Part shown: piece after piece, positions 41,856 through 50,293 of the stretch
Layout of the letters: every line of letters starts with the position of its first letter
Numbering within the stretch: the first letter of the stretch is position 1
Origin: Neorhizobium sp. UBA3556
GTDB taxonomy: Bacteria; Pseudomonadota; Alphaproteobacteria; Rhizobiales; Rhizobiaceae
Reading direction: 5' to 3'
Assembly: GCA_002376235.1 (NCBI GenBank)
Contig: DFNX01000006.1
Location: 62,001-126,000 of the forward strand
DNA: 64,000 nt
Program-made: the position numbers and the translations under genes
Notes under the pieces: model-generated
Told to the model about the DNA's origin: nothing
What the model saw: the letters and a program-made list of their open reading frames with translations, nothing else
Database searches by the model: none

Positions 41856-41918
41856 GGTCTCCGTTGAGGCGCGTATCGCGGCACGTCTATACTGCGGTTC
41901 GGCCTCGTCAATCGTGCT

Positions 41919-43280
41919 TCAGTCGCTGAGCAGGACCTGCATGGTTTCTGCAAAACGCTTGCGAATGCGGTCCCGGGCAATGTGTCGGCCGTTCGCCACC
42001 TGCTTCTTGCCTGCTGCCCAGACGCTGTCGACTGTGACATCTGCGCCGAAAATCCAGTTATTGAGCAGGTTGTCTTCTGCGAGATAGGAAGCATTGGCTG
42101 TATCAAGCGCAACGATATCGGCGGGGGCGCCGGCAGCCAGCCCCGCCTCGGTGGCAAGAGCCTGCGCCCCGCCCTCGACAGCCGCGTCGAAAAGGCGACG
42201 ACCGGTGGAGCCGTTCGGTGCGGCAATGACGTTGCGGGCGCGATGAGCGAGACGTTGCGAATATTCGAGCTGGCGCAATTCGCCCGAGAGAGAAATCAGC
42301 ACGTTGGAATCCGACCCGACGCCGAAGCGGCCACCCTTTGCAAGGAATGCGGAGGCGGCAAAGGTGCCGTCACCGAGATTGGCCTCGGTGATCGGGCAGA
42401 GGCCTGCGACCGCGCCGCTTGAAGCCATATTTTCCACTTCCTGATCCGTCAGGTGGGTGGCGTGGATCAGGCACCAGCGATCATCAACCAGGGCATGATC
42501 CAGCAGCCATTCGACCGGGCGCGCGCCGGACCACGCGATGCAATCCTCCACCTCTTTGGTTTGTTCGGCGACATGGATATGCACTGGACCGCCTTCGGCC
42601 AAGGGGAGAATAGCGGTCAGTTCGTCGGGTGTTACCGCGCGCAGGCTGTGCGGTGCTATGCCGAGCTGCATTCCGGGAAGCGACGCCTGCATCTTTCGGC
42701 AGGCCTCCAACAGCCGGCCGAAGCTTTCGATCGAATTGATGAAACGGCGCTGGCCGTCGATCGGAGCCTGTCCGCCGAAGCCGGAATGGGCATAAAAGAC
42801 TGGTAGCAAGGTCAGAGCAATGCCGGTCTCGGCGCTTGCCCCGCCGATGCGCTCGGCATGTTCGGCGATATTGGAATAATGTGAGCCGTCGCGGTCGTGA
42901 TGCAGATAGTGGAATTCGCCGACGCGGCAGAAACCGGCTTCGAGCATTTCCATATAGAGCTGCGCCGCAACCGCCTCGATCTGTTCCGGCGTCATCTGCA
43001 GGGCAAAACGATACATCAGGACGCGCCAGCTCCAGAAACTGTCGTCGGTTGGTCCGCGAAGTTCGGCAAGGCCGGACATGGCGCGCTGGAACGCGTGGCT
43101 GTGAAGATTGCTCATGGCAGGAACGAGAACCGAATGGCGCTCGTCGGCTGCCTCGGCGTCAACGCCAATATCGATATTCGAGATAGTCCCGCCCGTGATC
43201 GAGATACGCACATCGGAGGCCCATCCGTGGGGCAGGAGAGCCGAGCCTGCATGAAGCGTCGAAGCAGCCGAATTGGTCAT
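41919..43280 (-). CDS. hutF: Formimidoylglutamate deiminase
   Basis: A 453-residue amidohydrolase. The zinc-binding pattern SNLHSHAFQRAMSGLAELRG is near residue 65, followed by SFWSWRVLMYRFALQMTPEQ and VGEFHYLHHDRDG, PHSLRAVTPDE, VHIHVAEQTKEVEDC and SLSGELRQLEYSQRL-type segments that single out HutF. It deiminates N-formimidoyl-L-glutamate to N-formylglutamate, the deiminase branch of histidine breakdown. The following enzyme, HutG, is not in the window. The ATG at 43280 is preferred to frames reaching into the regulatory region. Divergent from hutI and co-oriented with hutC. Confidence 0.92.
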   Translation of the reverse strand: MTNSAASTLHAGSALLPHGWASDVRISITGGTISNIDIGVDAEAADERHSVLVPAMSNLHSHAFQRAMSGLAELRGPTDDSFWSWRVLMYRFALQMTPEQIEAVAAQLYMEMLEAGFCRVGEFHYLHHDRDGSHYSNIAEHAERIGGASAETGIALTLLPVFYAHSGFGGQAPIDGQRRFINSIESFGRLLEACRKMQASLPGMQLGIAPHSLRAVTPDELTAILPLAEGGPVHIHVAEQTKEVEDCIAWSGARPVEWLLDHALVDDRWCLIHATHLTDQEVENMASSGAVAGLCPITEANLGDGTFAASAFLAKGGRFGVGSDSNVLISLSGELRQLEYSQRLAHRARNVIAAPNGSTGRRLFDAAVEGGAQALATEAGLAAGAPADIVALDTANASYLAEDNLLNNWIFGADVTVDSVWAAGKKQVANGRHIARDRIRKRFAETMQVLLSD

Positions 43281-43358
43281 GTTTGCCGGTCCGTCGTTGG
43301 ATTGTCTGATCACGGGTGCATCGTCGGGTGAAGATAAGCGCTTGCCAAGATGGCTATT

Positions 43359-43370
43359 ATGTATATACAT
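43359..43370. promoter_or_regulatory. Probable HutC operator between hutF and hutI
   Basis: ATGTATATACAT is a perfect 12-bp palindrome located 28 bp before hutI and about 80 bp before hutF. HutC proteins are known to bind sites with a TGTATATACA-like core. One site can control both directions. Confidence 0.8.
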
Positions 43371-43397
43371 GTTTGACCATAATGAAAGGCGCAATCA

Positions 43398-44687
43398 ATG
43401 TGCGGGAACGAAAACTTGGGCAGTGTTTCTTCCAGTCATTCCGAGCCTTATGCGGGCATTACGGTTTGGACAAATGCGCATCTGGCGACCCTTGCCGAGG
43501 ATGTGAATGGGCTTGGCATTATTGAGAACGGTGCTGTCGCGGCAAGGGATGGACGGATCGTCTTTGTCGGCGCTGAGGCCGATCTGCCAGCAAACTTGAA
43601 GGATATGGCTTCGATCATCGATTGCGAGGGGCGTTGGATCACGCCGGGCCTGATCGATTGCCACACGCATGTCGTTTTCGGTGGTGATCGCGCGATGGAA
43701 TTCGAAATGCGGCTGGAAGGCGCGACCTATGAAGAGGTGGCGCGCGCCGGAGGCGGCATCGTTTCCTCCGTCAAGGCAACCAATGCACTTTCCGTCGAAG
43801 GATTGGTAAAGGCGGCGCTGCCGCGCGTCGATACCCTGCTTGCCGAAGGTGTCTCGACACTCGAGATCAAGTCCGGTTACGGGCTTTCGATCGAAGGCGA
43901 ACTCAACATGCTGCGCGCCGCGCGCGCTCTGGAAAAGGTTCGCCCTGTCCGCGTCGTCACCTCCTATCTCGCCGCTCACGCAACGCCGGTCGAATACAAG
44001 GACCGCAACGGCGACTACATCACCGATATCGTGCTTCCGGGCATGGACAAGGCGCATTCCGAAGGCCTCGTTGATGCGGTCGACGGATTTTGCGAAGGCA
44101 TTGCCTTTTCCGTCGATGAGATGACCCGTGTCTTCGACCACGCCAAGGCGCTCGGCATTCCGGTAAAGCTGCATGCCGAACAGCTGTCGAACCTTGGCGG
44201 GGCAAAAATGGCGGCGTCCTATGGCGCGCTGTCTGCCGATCATCTGGAATATCTCGATGCAGATGGCGCCGCGGCCATGACAGAAGCCGGCACGGTGGCT
44301 GTCATCCTGCCCGGCGCATTCTACGCCATCAATGAAACCCAAAAGCCGCCGATCCAGACGTTGCGCGACGCCGGTGTGAAAATTGCGATCGCCACCGACT
44401 GCAATCCCGGCACCTCTCCGCTGACCTCACTGCTTCTGACGATGAACATGTCGGCAACGCTGTTCCGCCTGACGGTCGATGAATGCATCGCAGGTGCCAC
44501 GCGCGAGGCGGCGCGTGCCCTCGGCCTGCTTGGCGAAACCGGCACGCTGGAAGTCGGCAAGTCCGCCGATCTCGCCATCTGGAACATCCAGCGCCCAGCG
44601 GAGCTCGTTTATCGCATAGGCTTCAATCCGCTCCATTCTCGCATCTTCAAAGGCCAGACCATCAAGGGCCAGCAGGTATCCGCATGA
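43398..44687 (+). CDS. hutI: Imidazolonepropionase
   Basis: A 429-residue metal-dependent amidohydrolase. ITPGLIDCHTHVVFGGDRAM contains the metal-binding HxH, and VARAGGGIVSSVKATNALS, TLEIKSGYGLSIEGELNMLR, KLHAEQLSNLGGAKMAASYG, ADHLEYLDADGAAAM and IATDCNPGTSP are HutI signatures. It opens the imidazolone ring to N-formimidoylglutamate, the HutF substrate. First gene of the hutIHUD operon; the hutH start codon overlaps its stop. Confidence 0.94.
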   Translation: MCGNENLGSVSSSHSEPYAGITVWTNAHLATLAEDVNGLGIIENGAVAARDGRIVFVGAEADLPANLKDMASIIDCEGRWITPGLIDCHTHVVFGGDRAMEFEMRLEGATYEEVARAGGGIVSSVKATNALSVEGLVKAALPRVDTLLAEGVSTLEIKSGYGLSIEGELNMLRAARALEKVRPVRVVTSYLAAHATPVEYKDRNGDYITDIVLPGMDKAHSEGLVDAVDGFCEGIAFSVDEMTRVFDHAKALGIPVKLHAEQLSNLGGAKMAASYGALSADHLEYLDADGAAAMTEAGTVAVILPGAFYAINETQKPPIQTLRDAGVKIAIATDCNPGTSPLTSLLLTMNMSATLFRLTVDECIAGATREAARALGLLGETGTLEVGKSADLAIWNIQRPAELVYRIGFNPLHSRIFKGQTIKGQQVSA

Positions 44688-46219
44688 CGATCACGCTTCA
44701 TCCTGGCAGCGTCCCGCTTGCCGATCTCGCAAATATCTATTGGAACAACGAACCGGCGGTTCTCGACCGCTCCTTCGATGCGGGCATCGAGAAAGGTGCC
44801 CGTCGCATCGCTGAGATCGCAGCAGGCAACGCGCCGGTCTATGGCATCAATACCGGCTTCGGCAAACTCGCCTCGATCAAGATCGACAGTGCCGATCTTG
44901 CCACTCTGCAACGCAATCTCATCCTGTCGCATTGCTGCGGCATCGGTGCGCCGCTGCCGGAAAACGTCGTGCGGCTGATCATGGCGCTGAAGCTGATCTC
45001 GCTCGGTCGCGGCGCCTCGGGCGTTCGGCTGGATCTGGTGCGGTTGATCGAGGGCATGCTGGAAAAGGGCGTCATCCCGGTTATCCCTGAAAAGGGCTCG
45101 GTCGGCGCGTCGGGGGATCTCGCGCCGCTCGCCCATATGGCAGCATCGATGATGGGCGAGGGCGAAGCCTTTTTCGAAGGTAGGCGGATGGCGTCTGCCG
45201 ACGCGCTTGCAAAGGCAGGCCTGACGCCGGTCGTGCTCGCGGCCAAGGAAGGGCTGGCGCTGATCAACGGCACCCAGACTTCGACCGCGCTGGCGCTGGC
45301 CGGCCTGTTCCGCGCCCATCGTGCCGCACAGACCGCGCTGGTTACAGGTGCTCTGTCTACTGATGCGGCGATGGGGTCTTCCGCTCCCTTCCATCCGGAC
45401 ATCCACACCCTGCGCGGCCACAAGGGGCAGATCGATGCCGGTGCCGCGCTGCGCCAGCTTCTGACCGGTTCCGAAATCCGCGAAAGCCATATAGAGGGTG
45501 ATGAGCGTGTGCAGGATCCCTATTGCATCCGCTGCCAGCCGCAGGTGGATGGCGCCTGCCTCGACTTGTTGCGTCAGGTCGCCCGCACGCTGGAAATCGA
45601 AGCCAATGCGGTGACCGACAATCCGCTGGTTCTTTCCGATAACGAAGTCGTCTCGGGCGGCAATTTCCACGCCGAGCCGGTTGCCTTCGCCGCCGACCAG
45701 ACGGCGCTCGCCATTTGCGAAATCGGCGCGATTGCCCAGCGCCGTATCGCACTTCTGGTCGATCCTGCCCTGTCCTACGGCCTGCCGGCGTTTCTGTCGA
45801 AAAAGCCGGGCCTGAATTCCGGTCTGATGATTGCCGAAGTCACCTCTGCCGCGCTGATGAGCGAAAACAAGCAGATGTCGCATCCGGCCTCGGTGGATTC
45901 GACGCCGACTTCCGCCAACCAGGAAGACCATGTCTCCATGGCCTGCCACGGAGCACGCCGCCTGCTGGCAATGACCGAGAACCTGTTCGGCATTCTTGGC
46001 ATCGAAGCGCTTGCCGCGGTTCAGGGCGTCGAGCTGCGTGGTCCGCTGAAGACCAGCCCCGAGTTGGAAAAAGTCGTGGCAGTGCTGCGCTCCGCTGTGC
46101 CGTCGCTCGAAGACGATCGTTACATGGCGCCGGATCTTGCCGCCGCGAGTGCGCTTGTCGCAACTGGTGCGCTCGCCTCTGCCATCTCTCCCGGCCTCCT
46201 GCCGGTGCTCGACATCTGA
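44684..46219 (+). CDS. hutH: Histidine ammonia-lyase
   Basis: A 511-residue ammonia-lyase. The Ala142-Ser143-Gly144 triad in GSVGASGDLAPLAHMAASMM forms the MIO cofactor. VYGINTGFGKLASIKID, NLILSHCCGIG, NGTQTSTALALAG and TSANQEDHVSMACHGARRL are classic. It deaminates L-histidine to urocanate. The ATG at 44684 overlaps the hutI stop (ATGA). Confidence 0.96.
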   Translation: MTITLHPGSVPLADLANIYWNNEPAVLDRSFDAGIEKGARRIAEIAAGNAPVYGINTGFGKLASIKIDSADLATLQRNLILSHCCGIGAPLPENVVRLIMALKLISLGRGASGVRLDLVRLIEGMLEKGVIPVIPEKGSVGASGDLAPLAHMAASMMGEGEAFFEGRRMASADALAKAGLTPVVLAAKEGLALINGTQTSTALALAGLFRAHRAAQTALVTGALSTDAAMGSSAPFHPDIHTLRGHKGQIDAGAALRQLLTGSEIRESHIEGDERVQDPYCIRCQPQVDGACLDLLRQVARTLEIEANAVTDNPLVLSDNEVVSGGNFHAEPVAFAADQTALAICEIGAIAQRRIALLVDPALSYGLPAFLSKKPGLNSGLMIAEVTSAALMSENKQMSHPASVDSTPTSANQEDHVSMACHGARRLLAMTENLFGILGIEALAAVQGVELRGPLKTSPELEKVVAVLRSAVPSLEDDRYMAPDLAAASALVATGALASAISPGLLPVLDI

Positions 46220-46247
46220 TTGCACAAGAACAACGGGAACAGAAGTC

Positions 46248-47933
46248 ATGACCAATCCGCGCCACAACATCCGCGACGTCCGCTCCCCGCGGGGGACAGA
46301 GCTCACTGCCAAGAGCTGGACGACGGAAGCGCCGCTTCGCATGCTGATGAACAATCTCGATCCCGACGTGGCCGAGAACCCGCATGAACTGGTCGTCTAT
46401 GGCGGCATCGGCCGCGCGGCCCGCACCTGGGACGATTTTGACAGAATAGCTGCCACGCTGAAGACGCTGACCGAAGAAGAAACCCTGCTTGTGCAGTCCG
46501 GCAAACCGGTCGGCGTGTTCCGCACCCACAAGGATGCGCCGCGCGTTCTGATCGCCAATTCCAATCTGGTGCCGCACTGGGCGACCTGGGACCATTTCAA
46601 CGAACTGGATAAGAAGGGGTTGGCCATGTACGGCCAGATGACTGCCGGTTCGTGGATCTATATCGGCACGCAGGGCATCGTTCAGGGCACATATGAAACT
46701 TTTGTCGAGGCCGGCCGCCAGCATTATAACGGCAGTCTCAAGGGCAAGTGGATCCTGACCGGCGGCCTCGGCGGCATGGGCGGCGCCCAGCCGCTTGCCG
46801 CCGTCATGGCCGGTGCCTGCTGCCTTGCTGTCGAGTGCGACGAAACCCGCATCGATTTCCGCCTGCGCACCCGTTACGTCGATGCCAAGGCGAAAACGCT
46901 CGATGAAGCGCTGGCGATGATCGCCGAGTGGACGGCCAAGGGCGAGGCAAAATCCGTCGGCCTGCTCGGCAATGCCGCCGAAATTTTCCCGGAACTGGTC
47001 CGCCGCATGCAGGCTGGTGGTCCGCGCCCCGATATCGTCACCGACCAGACCTCGGCGCATGACCCGCGCAACGGTTATCTGCCGATCGGTTGGACCGTGG
47101 AGGAGGCCAAGGCCAAACGCGAAAGCGATCCGAAATCTGTCGAAATCGCCGCTCGTGCCTCGATGAAGGCGCATGTCGAAGCCATGGTCGCCTTTTGGGA
47201 TGCCGGCGTGCCGACGCTCGATTACGGCAACAACATCCGCCAGGTCGCCAAGGATGAGGGTTTCGAAAACGCCTTCGCCTTCCCCGGCTTCGTGCCTGCC
47301 TATATCCGCCCGCTGTTTTGCCGTGGCATCGGCCCGTTCCGCTGGGCTGCCCTTTCCGGCGATCCGGAAGATATCTACAAGACCGATGCCAAGGTGAAGG
47401 AACTGCTGCCGGACAACAAGCATCTGCATAACTGGCTGGACATGGCCCGAGAACGCATCGCCTTCCAAGGCCTTCCCGCGCGCATCTGCTGGGTGGGTCT
47501 CGGTGATCGTCACAAGCTCGGCCTCGCTTTCAATGAAATGGTGAGGACCGGTGAACTTTCCGCCCCGATCGTCATCGGCCGCGACCATCTCGATTCAGGT
47601 TCCGTCGCCTCGCCCAACCGCGAGACGGAAGCGATGAAGGATGGTTCGGATGCGGTTTCGGACTGGCCGCTGTTGAACGCGCTTCTCAACACCGCATCGG
47701 GCGCGACATGGGTGTCGCTGCATCACGGCGGCGGCGTCGGCATGGGCTATTCGCAGCATTCCGGTATGGTCATCTGCGCTGACGGGACGGAAGATGCCGA
47801 CCGCCGTCTGGAACGTGTGCTGTGGAACGACCCGGCGACCGGCGTCATGCGCCATGCGGATGCGGGATATGAGATCGCTGTTGAATGCGCGACCGAAAAG
47901 GGCCTTCGTCTGCCTGGCATCCTTGGAAACTGA
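46248..47933 (+). CDS. hutU: Urocanate hydratase
   Basis: A 561-residue urocanase. The NAD-binding glycine-rich loop TGGLGGMGGAQPLAAVMAGA, the family segments VYGGIGRAARTWDDFD, QMTAGSWIYIGTQGIVQGTY, ARICWVGLGDRHKLGLAFNE and the active-site region VSLHHGGGVGMGYSQHSGMV are present. It converts urocanate to imidazolonepropionate using bound NAD+ as electrophile. It follows hutH by 28 bp. Confidence 0.96.
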   Translation: MTNPRHNIRDVRSPRGTELTAKSWTTEAPLRMLMNNLDPDVAENPHELVVYGGIGRAARTWDDFDRIAATLKTLTEEETLLVQSGKPVGVFRTHKDAPRVLIANSNLVPHWATWDHFNELDKKGLAMYGQMTAGSWIYIGTQGIVQGTYETFVEAGRQHYNGSLKGKWILTGGLGGMGGAQPLAAVMAGACCLAVECDETRIDFRLRTRYVDAKAKTLDEALAMIAEWTAKGEAKSVGLLGNAAEIFPELVRRMQAGGPRPDIVTDQTSAHDPRNGYLPIGWTVEEAKAKRESDPKSVEIAARASMKAHVEAMVAFWDAGVPTLDYGNNIRQVAKDEGFENAFAFPGFVPAYIRPLFCRGIGPFRWAALSGDPEDIYKTDAKVKELLPDNKHLHNWLDMARERIAFQGLPARICWVGLGDRHKLGLAFNEMVRTGELSAPIVIGRDHLDSGSVASPNRETEAMKDGSDAVSDWPLLNALLNTASGATWVSLHHGGGVGMGYSQHSGMVICADGTEDADRRLERVLWNDPATGVMRHADAGYEIAVECATEKGLRLPGILGN

Positions 47934-47937
47934 GCCG

Positions 47938-48510
47938 ATGCGCATTCTTCGCGCAGCCGATCACAAACGCATGCCGTGGAAGAACGGCAAGGGAGAGACG
48001 GTCGAGATCGCCGTCTTTCCCGAACGCGCGAGTGTCGAGACATTCGACTGGCGCATCAGTATGGCGCCGGTCGTGTCCGATGGGCCGTTCTCCGTTTTTC
48101 CAGGCGTTGATCGGACGCTGAGCATCCTGACCGGGGATGGTATGATGCTTTCGGTTGAGGGCATGGCGCCGATGGTACTCGGCCGAAAATCCATGCCGTT
48201 TTCGTTTCCGGGCGATGCGAAGACCGAAGCCGTGCTTCAGGCAGGGCCAATTACCGATCTGAATGTAATGACCCGGCGCGGGCGCTTTTCGCATCGTGTT
48301 AAGCGGATAGAGCTGGGCGGCGAGATCGGGGGTGCCGCTGAGGCAGCGCTTGTAATCGTCGTTGTGACGGGAAAGGCGCAGCTGTCACAGGTCGAGCTTG
48401 ATCCGCTCGACGCTGTGATCCTTGATAATCCGGCAGATAGCCTTGGCTTGAGGGTTGAGACCCAAGAGCCCTTTTTCGTCATCGAGATCTTCGCATCCGC
48501 GAGCCACTGA
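47938..48510 (+). CDS. hutD: HutD family protein
   Basis: A 190-residue cupin-like protein of the HutD family: MRILRAADHKRMPWKNGKGE, then TVEIAVFPERASVETFDWRI, SMAPVVSDGPFSVFPGVDRT and LTGDGMMLSVEG. HutD is not an enzyme of the core pathway; in Pseudomonas it is proposed to limit hut expression by binding formylglutamate. Start four bases after the hutU stop; last gene of the operon, convergent with the diflavin reductase gene. Confidence 0.9.
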   Translation: MRILRAADHKRMPWKNGKGETVEIAVFPERASVETFDWRISMAPVVSDGPFSVFPGVDRTLSILTGDGMMLSVEGMAPMVLGRKSMPFSFPGDAKTEAVLQAGPITDLNVMTRRGRFSHRVKRIELGGEIGGAAEAALVIVVVTGKAQLSQVELDPLDAVILDNPADSLGLRVETQEPFFVIEIFASASH

Positions 48511-48546
48511 TCTGTCAGGCTCGCGGCGGCGCGTCTCCGTCAGCCG

Positions 48547-50283
48547 TCAGTAGACGTCCCGGAGATACCGCTTGTCCTTCTTCAGGCCAGCGAGATAGTC
48601 CGCTGCCTTTTCCGCGGTCATGCCGCCATGTTCGGCGATGATCTCGCCGAGGGCCGTGTCGACATCGCGGGCCATGCGGCTGGCATCGCCGCAGACGTAG
48701 AAGGAGGCACCGTCCTCAAGCCAGGAAAACAGCGCCTTGCCGTTTTCCTTCATCCGCGTCTGCACATAGATCTTGGCATCCTGATCGCGCGAGAAAGCGA
48801 GATCGAGGCGGGTCAGCAGGCCGTCCCGGCTCATCATCGAAAGCTCGTCTTCATAGATGAAGTCACTCTCCCGGTGCTGGTCACCGAAGAACAGCCAGTT
48901 CTGGCCCTTTGCTCCGCGAGCACGACGTTCCTGCAGGAAGGCCCGGAAAGGAGCGATACCGGTACCGGGGCCGACCATGATCATCGGCGCATCGTCATTG
49001 CCGGGCACGCGAAAAGCCTTGTTCGGCGAGACGAAAATGCCCGCGCTCGCACCCTCAGCCACCCGATCCGCCATATAGGTCGAGCAGACGCCGCCGCGAT
49101 CGCGATTGGCGGCGTGGTAGCGGACGCTTGCGACGGTGAGATGGACGCGATCTTCGGCCTCTTTCGGGCTGGACGAGATCGAATAGGCGCGATGCTGTAG
49201 CGGCTTCAATAGGGCGACAAACTCCGGGGCGTCCAAGCTGCCTTCGGGTATGAGCGAGATCAGGTCGAACGTGTCCTTGCTCCACAGAAACGCATCGAGT
49301 GCCTCCTTGTCGCCGTTGCGGACGACATGGGTGAGTTCCTCATGCCCGGCGCGGCGTTCGACTTCGGCAATGAGGTCGCGCGACGGCGTCGAGATTTCGT
49401 ACTGGGTGGAAAGCAGCGCGCCGAGTGAGGTGCCGCTGACTTCGGTTTCGGCCGCAGCGCCGAGCCTTGCGATCAGCAGGTCGACCAGGGCCGGATCGTT
49501 GACTGGCATGACGCCGAGCGCATCACCTGCTTCGTACACGAGACCGCTGTCTGCGAGATTGAACTCGAAATGGCGGATTTCCTTGGTGGAGGCCGTCCCG
49601 GAAAGGCGGCGATTGACCGCCATTGTCGAGACGTATGGGTTCTTCCGGCTCCAGCCGGTTTGTTCGCGCGATGGTGCCGTCGCGGTGGTTGCGCCTGAGA
49701 CCGGCTTTTCGGCCGCAAGCGGCAGGGTTTCGCCGAACCATGCGGCAGCGGCATCCTCGAAGTCGATATCGCAATCGAGACGGGTCGCGATACGCGTGGC
49801 GCCGAGCTGTTCGAGGCGTGTATCGATCAGCTTGCCCGCTTGGCAGAAGCCGTCATACCCGGTGTCGCCGAGAGCCAAGACGGCAAACTTCATGCCCTCA
49901 AGACGCGGTGCGGTATCGGCGGACAAGGCCTCCCAGAAAAGCTGGGCATTATCCGGCATCTCGCCCTCGCCATAGGTGGAGGTGACGATCACCACATGGC
50001 GCATGGCCGCGAGCGTGTCCATCTCGATATCGTCGAGGCCGCGCACCTCCGGCGCCATGCCAAGGCTTTTGGCGGAAGTGGCCGCATCCATGGCCAGATT
50101 TTCGGAATTACCTGTCTGGGTGCCGTAAAGGATATGGATCGGCTGCGCGGCACTCGAGGCGGGAGCGTTGGCGATATTTTCACCGGCGACAAGGCGCGAG
50201 TTTAGACCGGCCATGAAGCCGGACAGCCAGGCGCGCTGTTCACCGTTGAAGGGAACATCCTCGGGGATATGCGGGATCATCAT
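48547..50283 (-). CDS. CysJ-like NADPH diflavin reductase (sulfite reductase flavoprotein family)
   Basis: A 578-residue diflavin reductase. Residues 1-40 carry PFNGEQRAWLSGFMAGLNSR, common in CysJ-like proteins. A flavodoxin domain follows (about 49-190; YGTQTGNSENLAMDAATSAK, STYGEGEMPDNAQLFWEAL), then a ferredoxin-reductase-like part with a connecting domain, FAD motif HRAYSISSSPKE, NADPH motifs VGPGTGIAPFRAFLQERRA and YVCGDASRMARDVDTAL, and the aromatic end KRYLRDVY. It moves electrons from NADPH through FAD and FMN to an acceptor. No CysI, nitrate reductase or P450 lies nearby. The neighbour, 10 bp upstream and co-oriented, is the glutamate-synthase-like gene, so the natural inference is that it reduces that enzyme in place of GltD. 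The second ATG (50280) is equally possible. Confidence 0.88.
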   Translation of the reverse strand: MMIPHIPEDVPFNGEQRAWLSGFMAGLNSRLVAGENIANAPASSAAQPIHILYGTQTGNSENLAMDAATSAKSLGMAPEVRGLDDIEMDTLAAMRHVVIVTSTYGEGEMPDNAQLFWEALSADTAPRLEGMKFAVLALGDTGYDGFCQAGKLIDTRLEQLGATRIATRLDCDIDFEDAAAAWFGETLPLAAEKPVSGATTATAPSREQTGWSRKNPYVSTMAVNRRLSGTASTKEIRHFEFNLADSGLVYEAGDALGVMPVNDPALVDLLIARLGAAAETEVSGTSLGALLSTQYEISTPSRDLIAEVERRAGHEELTHVVRNGDKEALDAFLWSKDTFDLISLIPEGSLDAPEFVALLKPLQHRAYSISSSPKEAEDRVHLTVASVRYHAANRDRGGVCSTYMADRVAEGASAGIFVSPNKAFRVPGNDDAPMIMVGPGTGIAPFRAFLQERRARGAKGQNWLFFGDQHRESDFIYEDELSMMSRDGLLTRLDLAFSRDQDAKIYVQTRMKENGKALFSWLEDGASFYVCGDASRMARDVDTALGEIIAEHGGMTAEKAADYLAGLKKDKRYLRDVY

Positions 50284-50293
50284 CGGCACGGTC

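Noticed and set aside
44609..47588. Two open frames of about 580 codons on the minus strand
   Set aside because: They mirror hutH and hutU, both of which have diagnostic motifs. No ribosome binding site or family resemblance.
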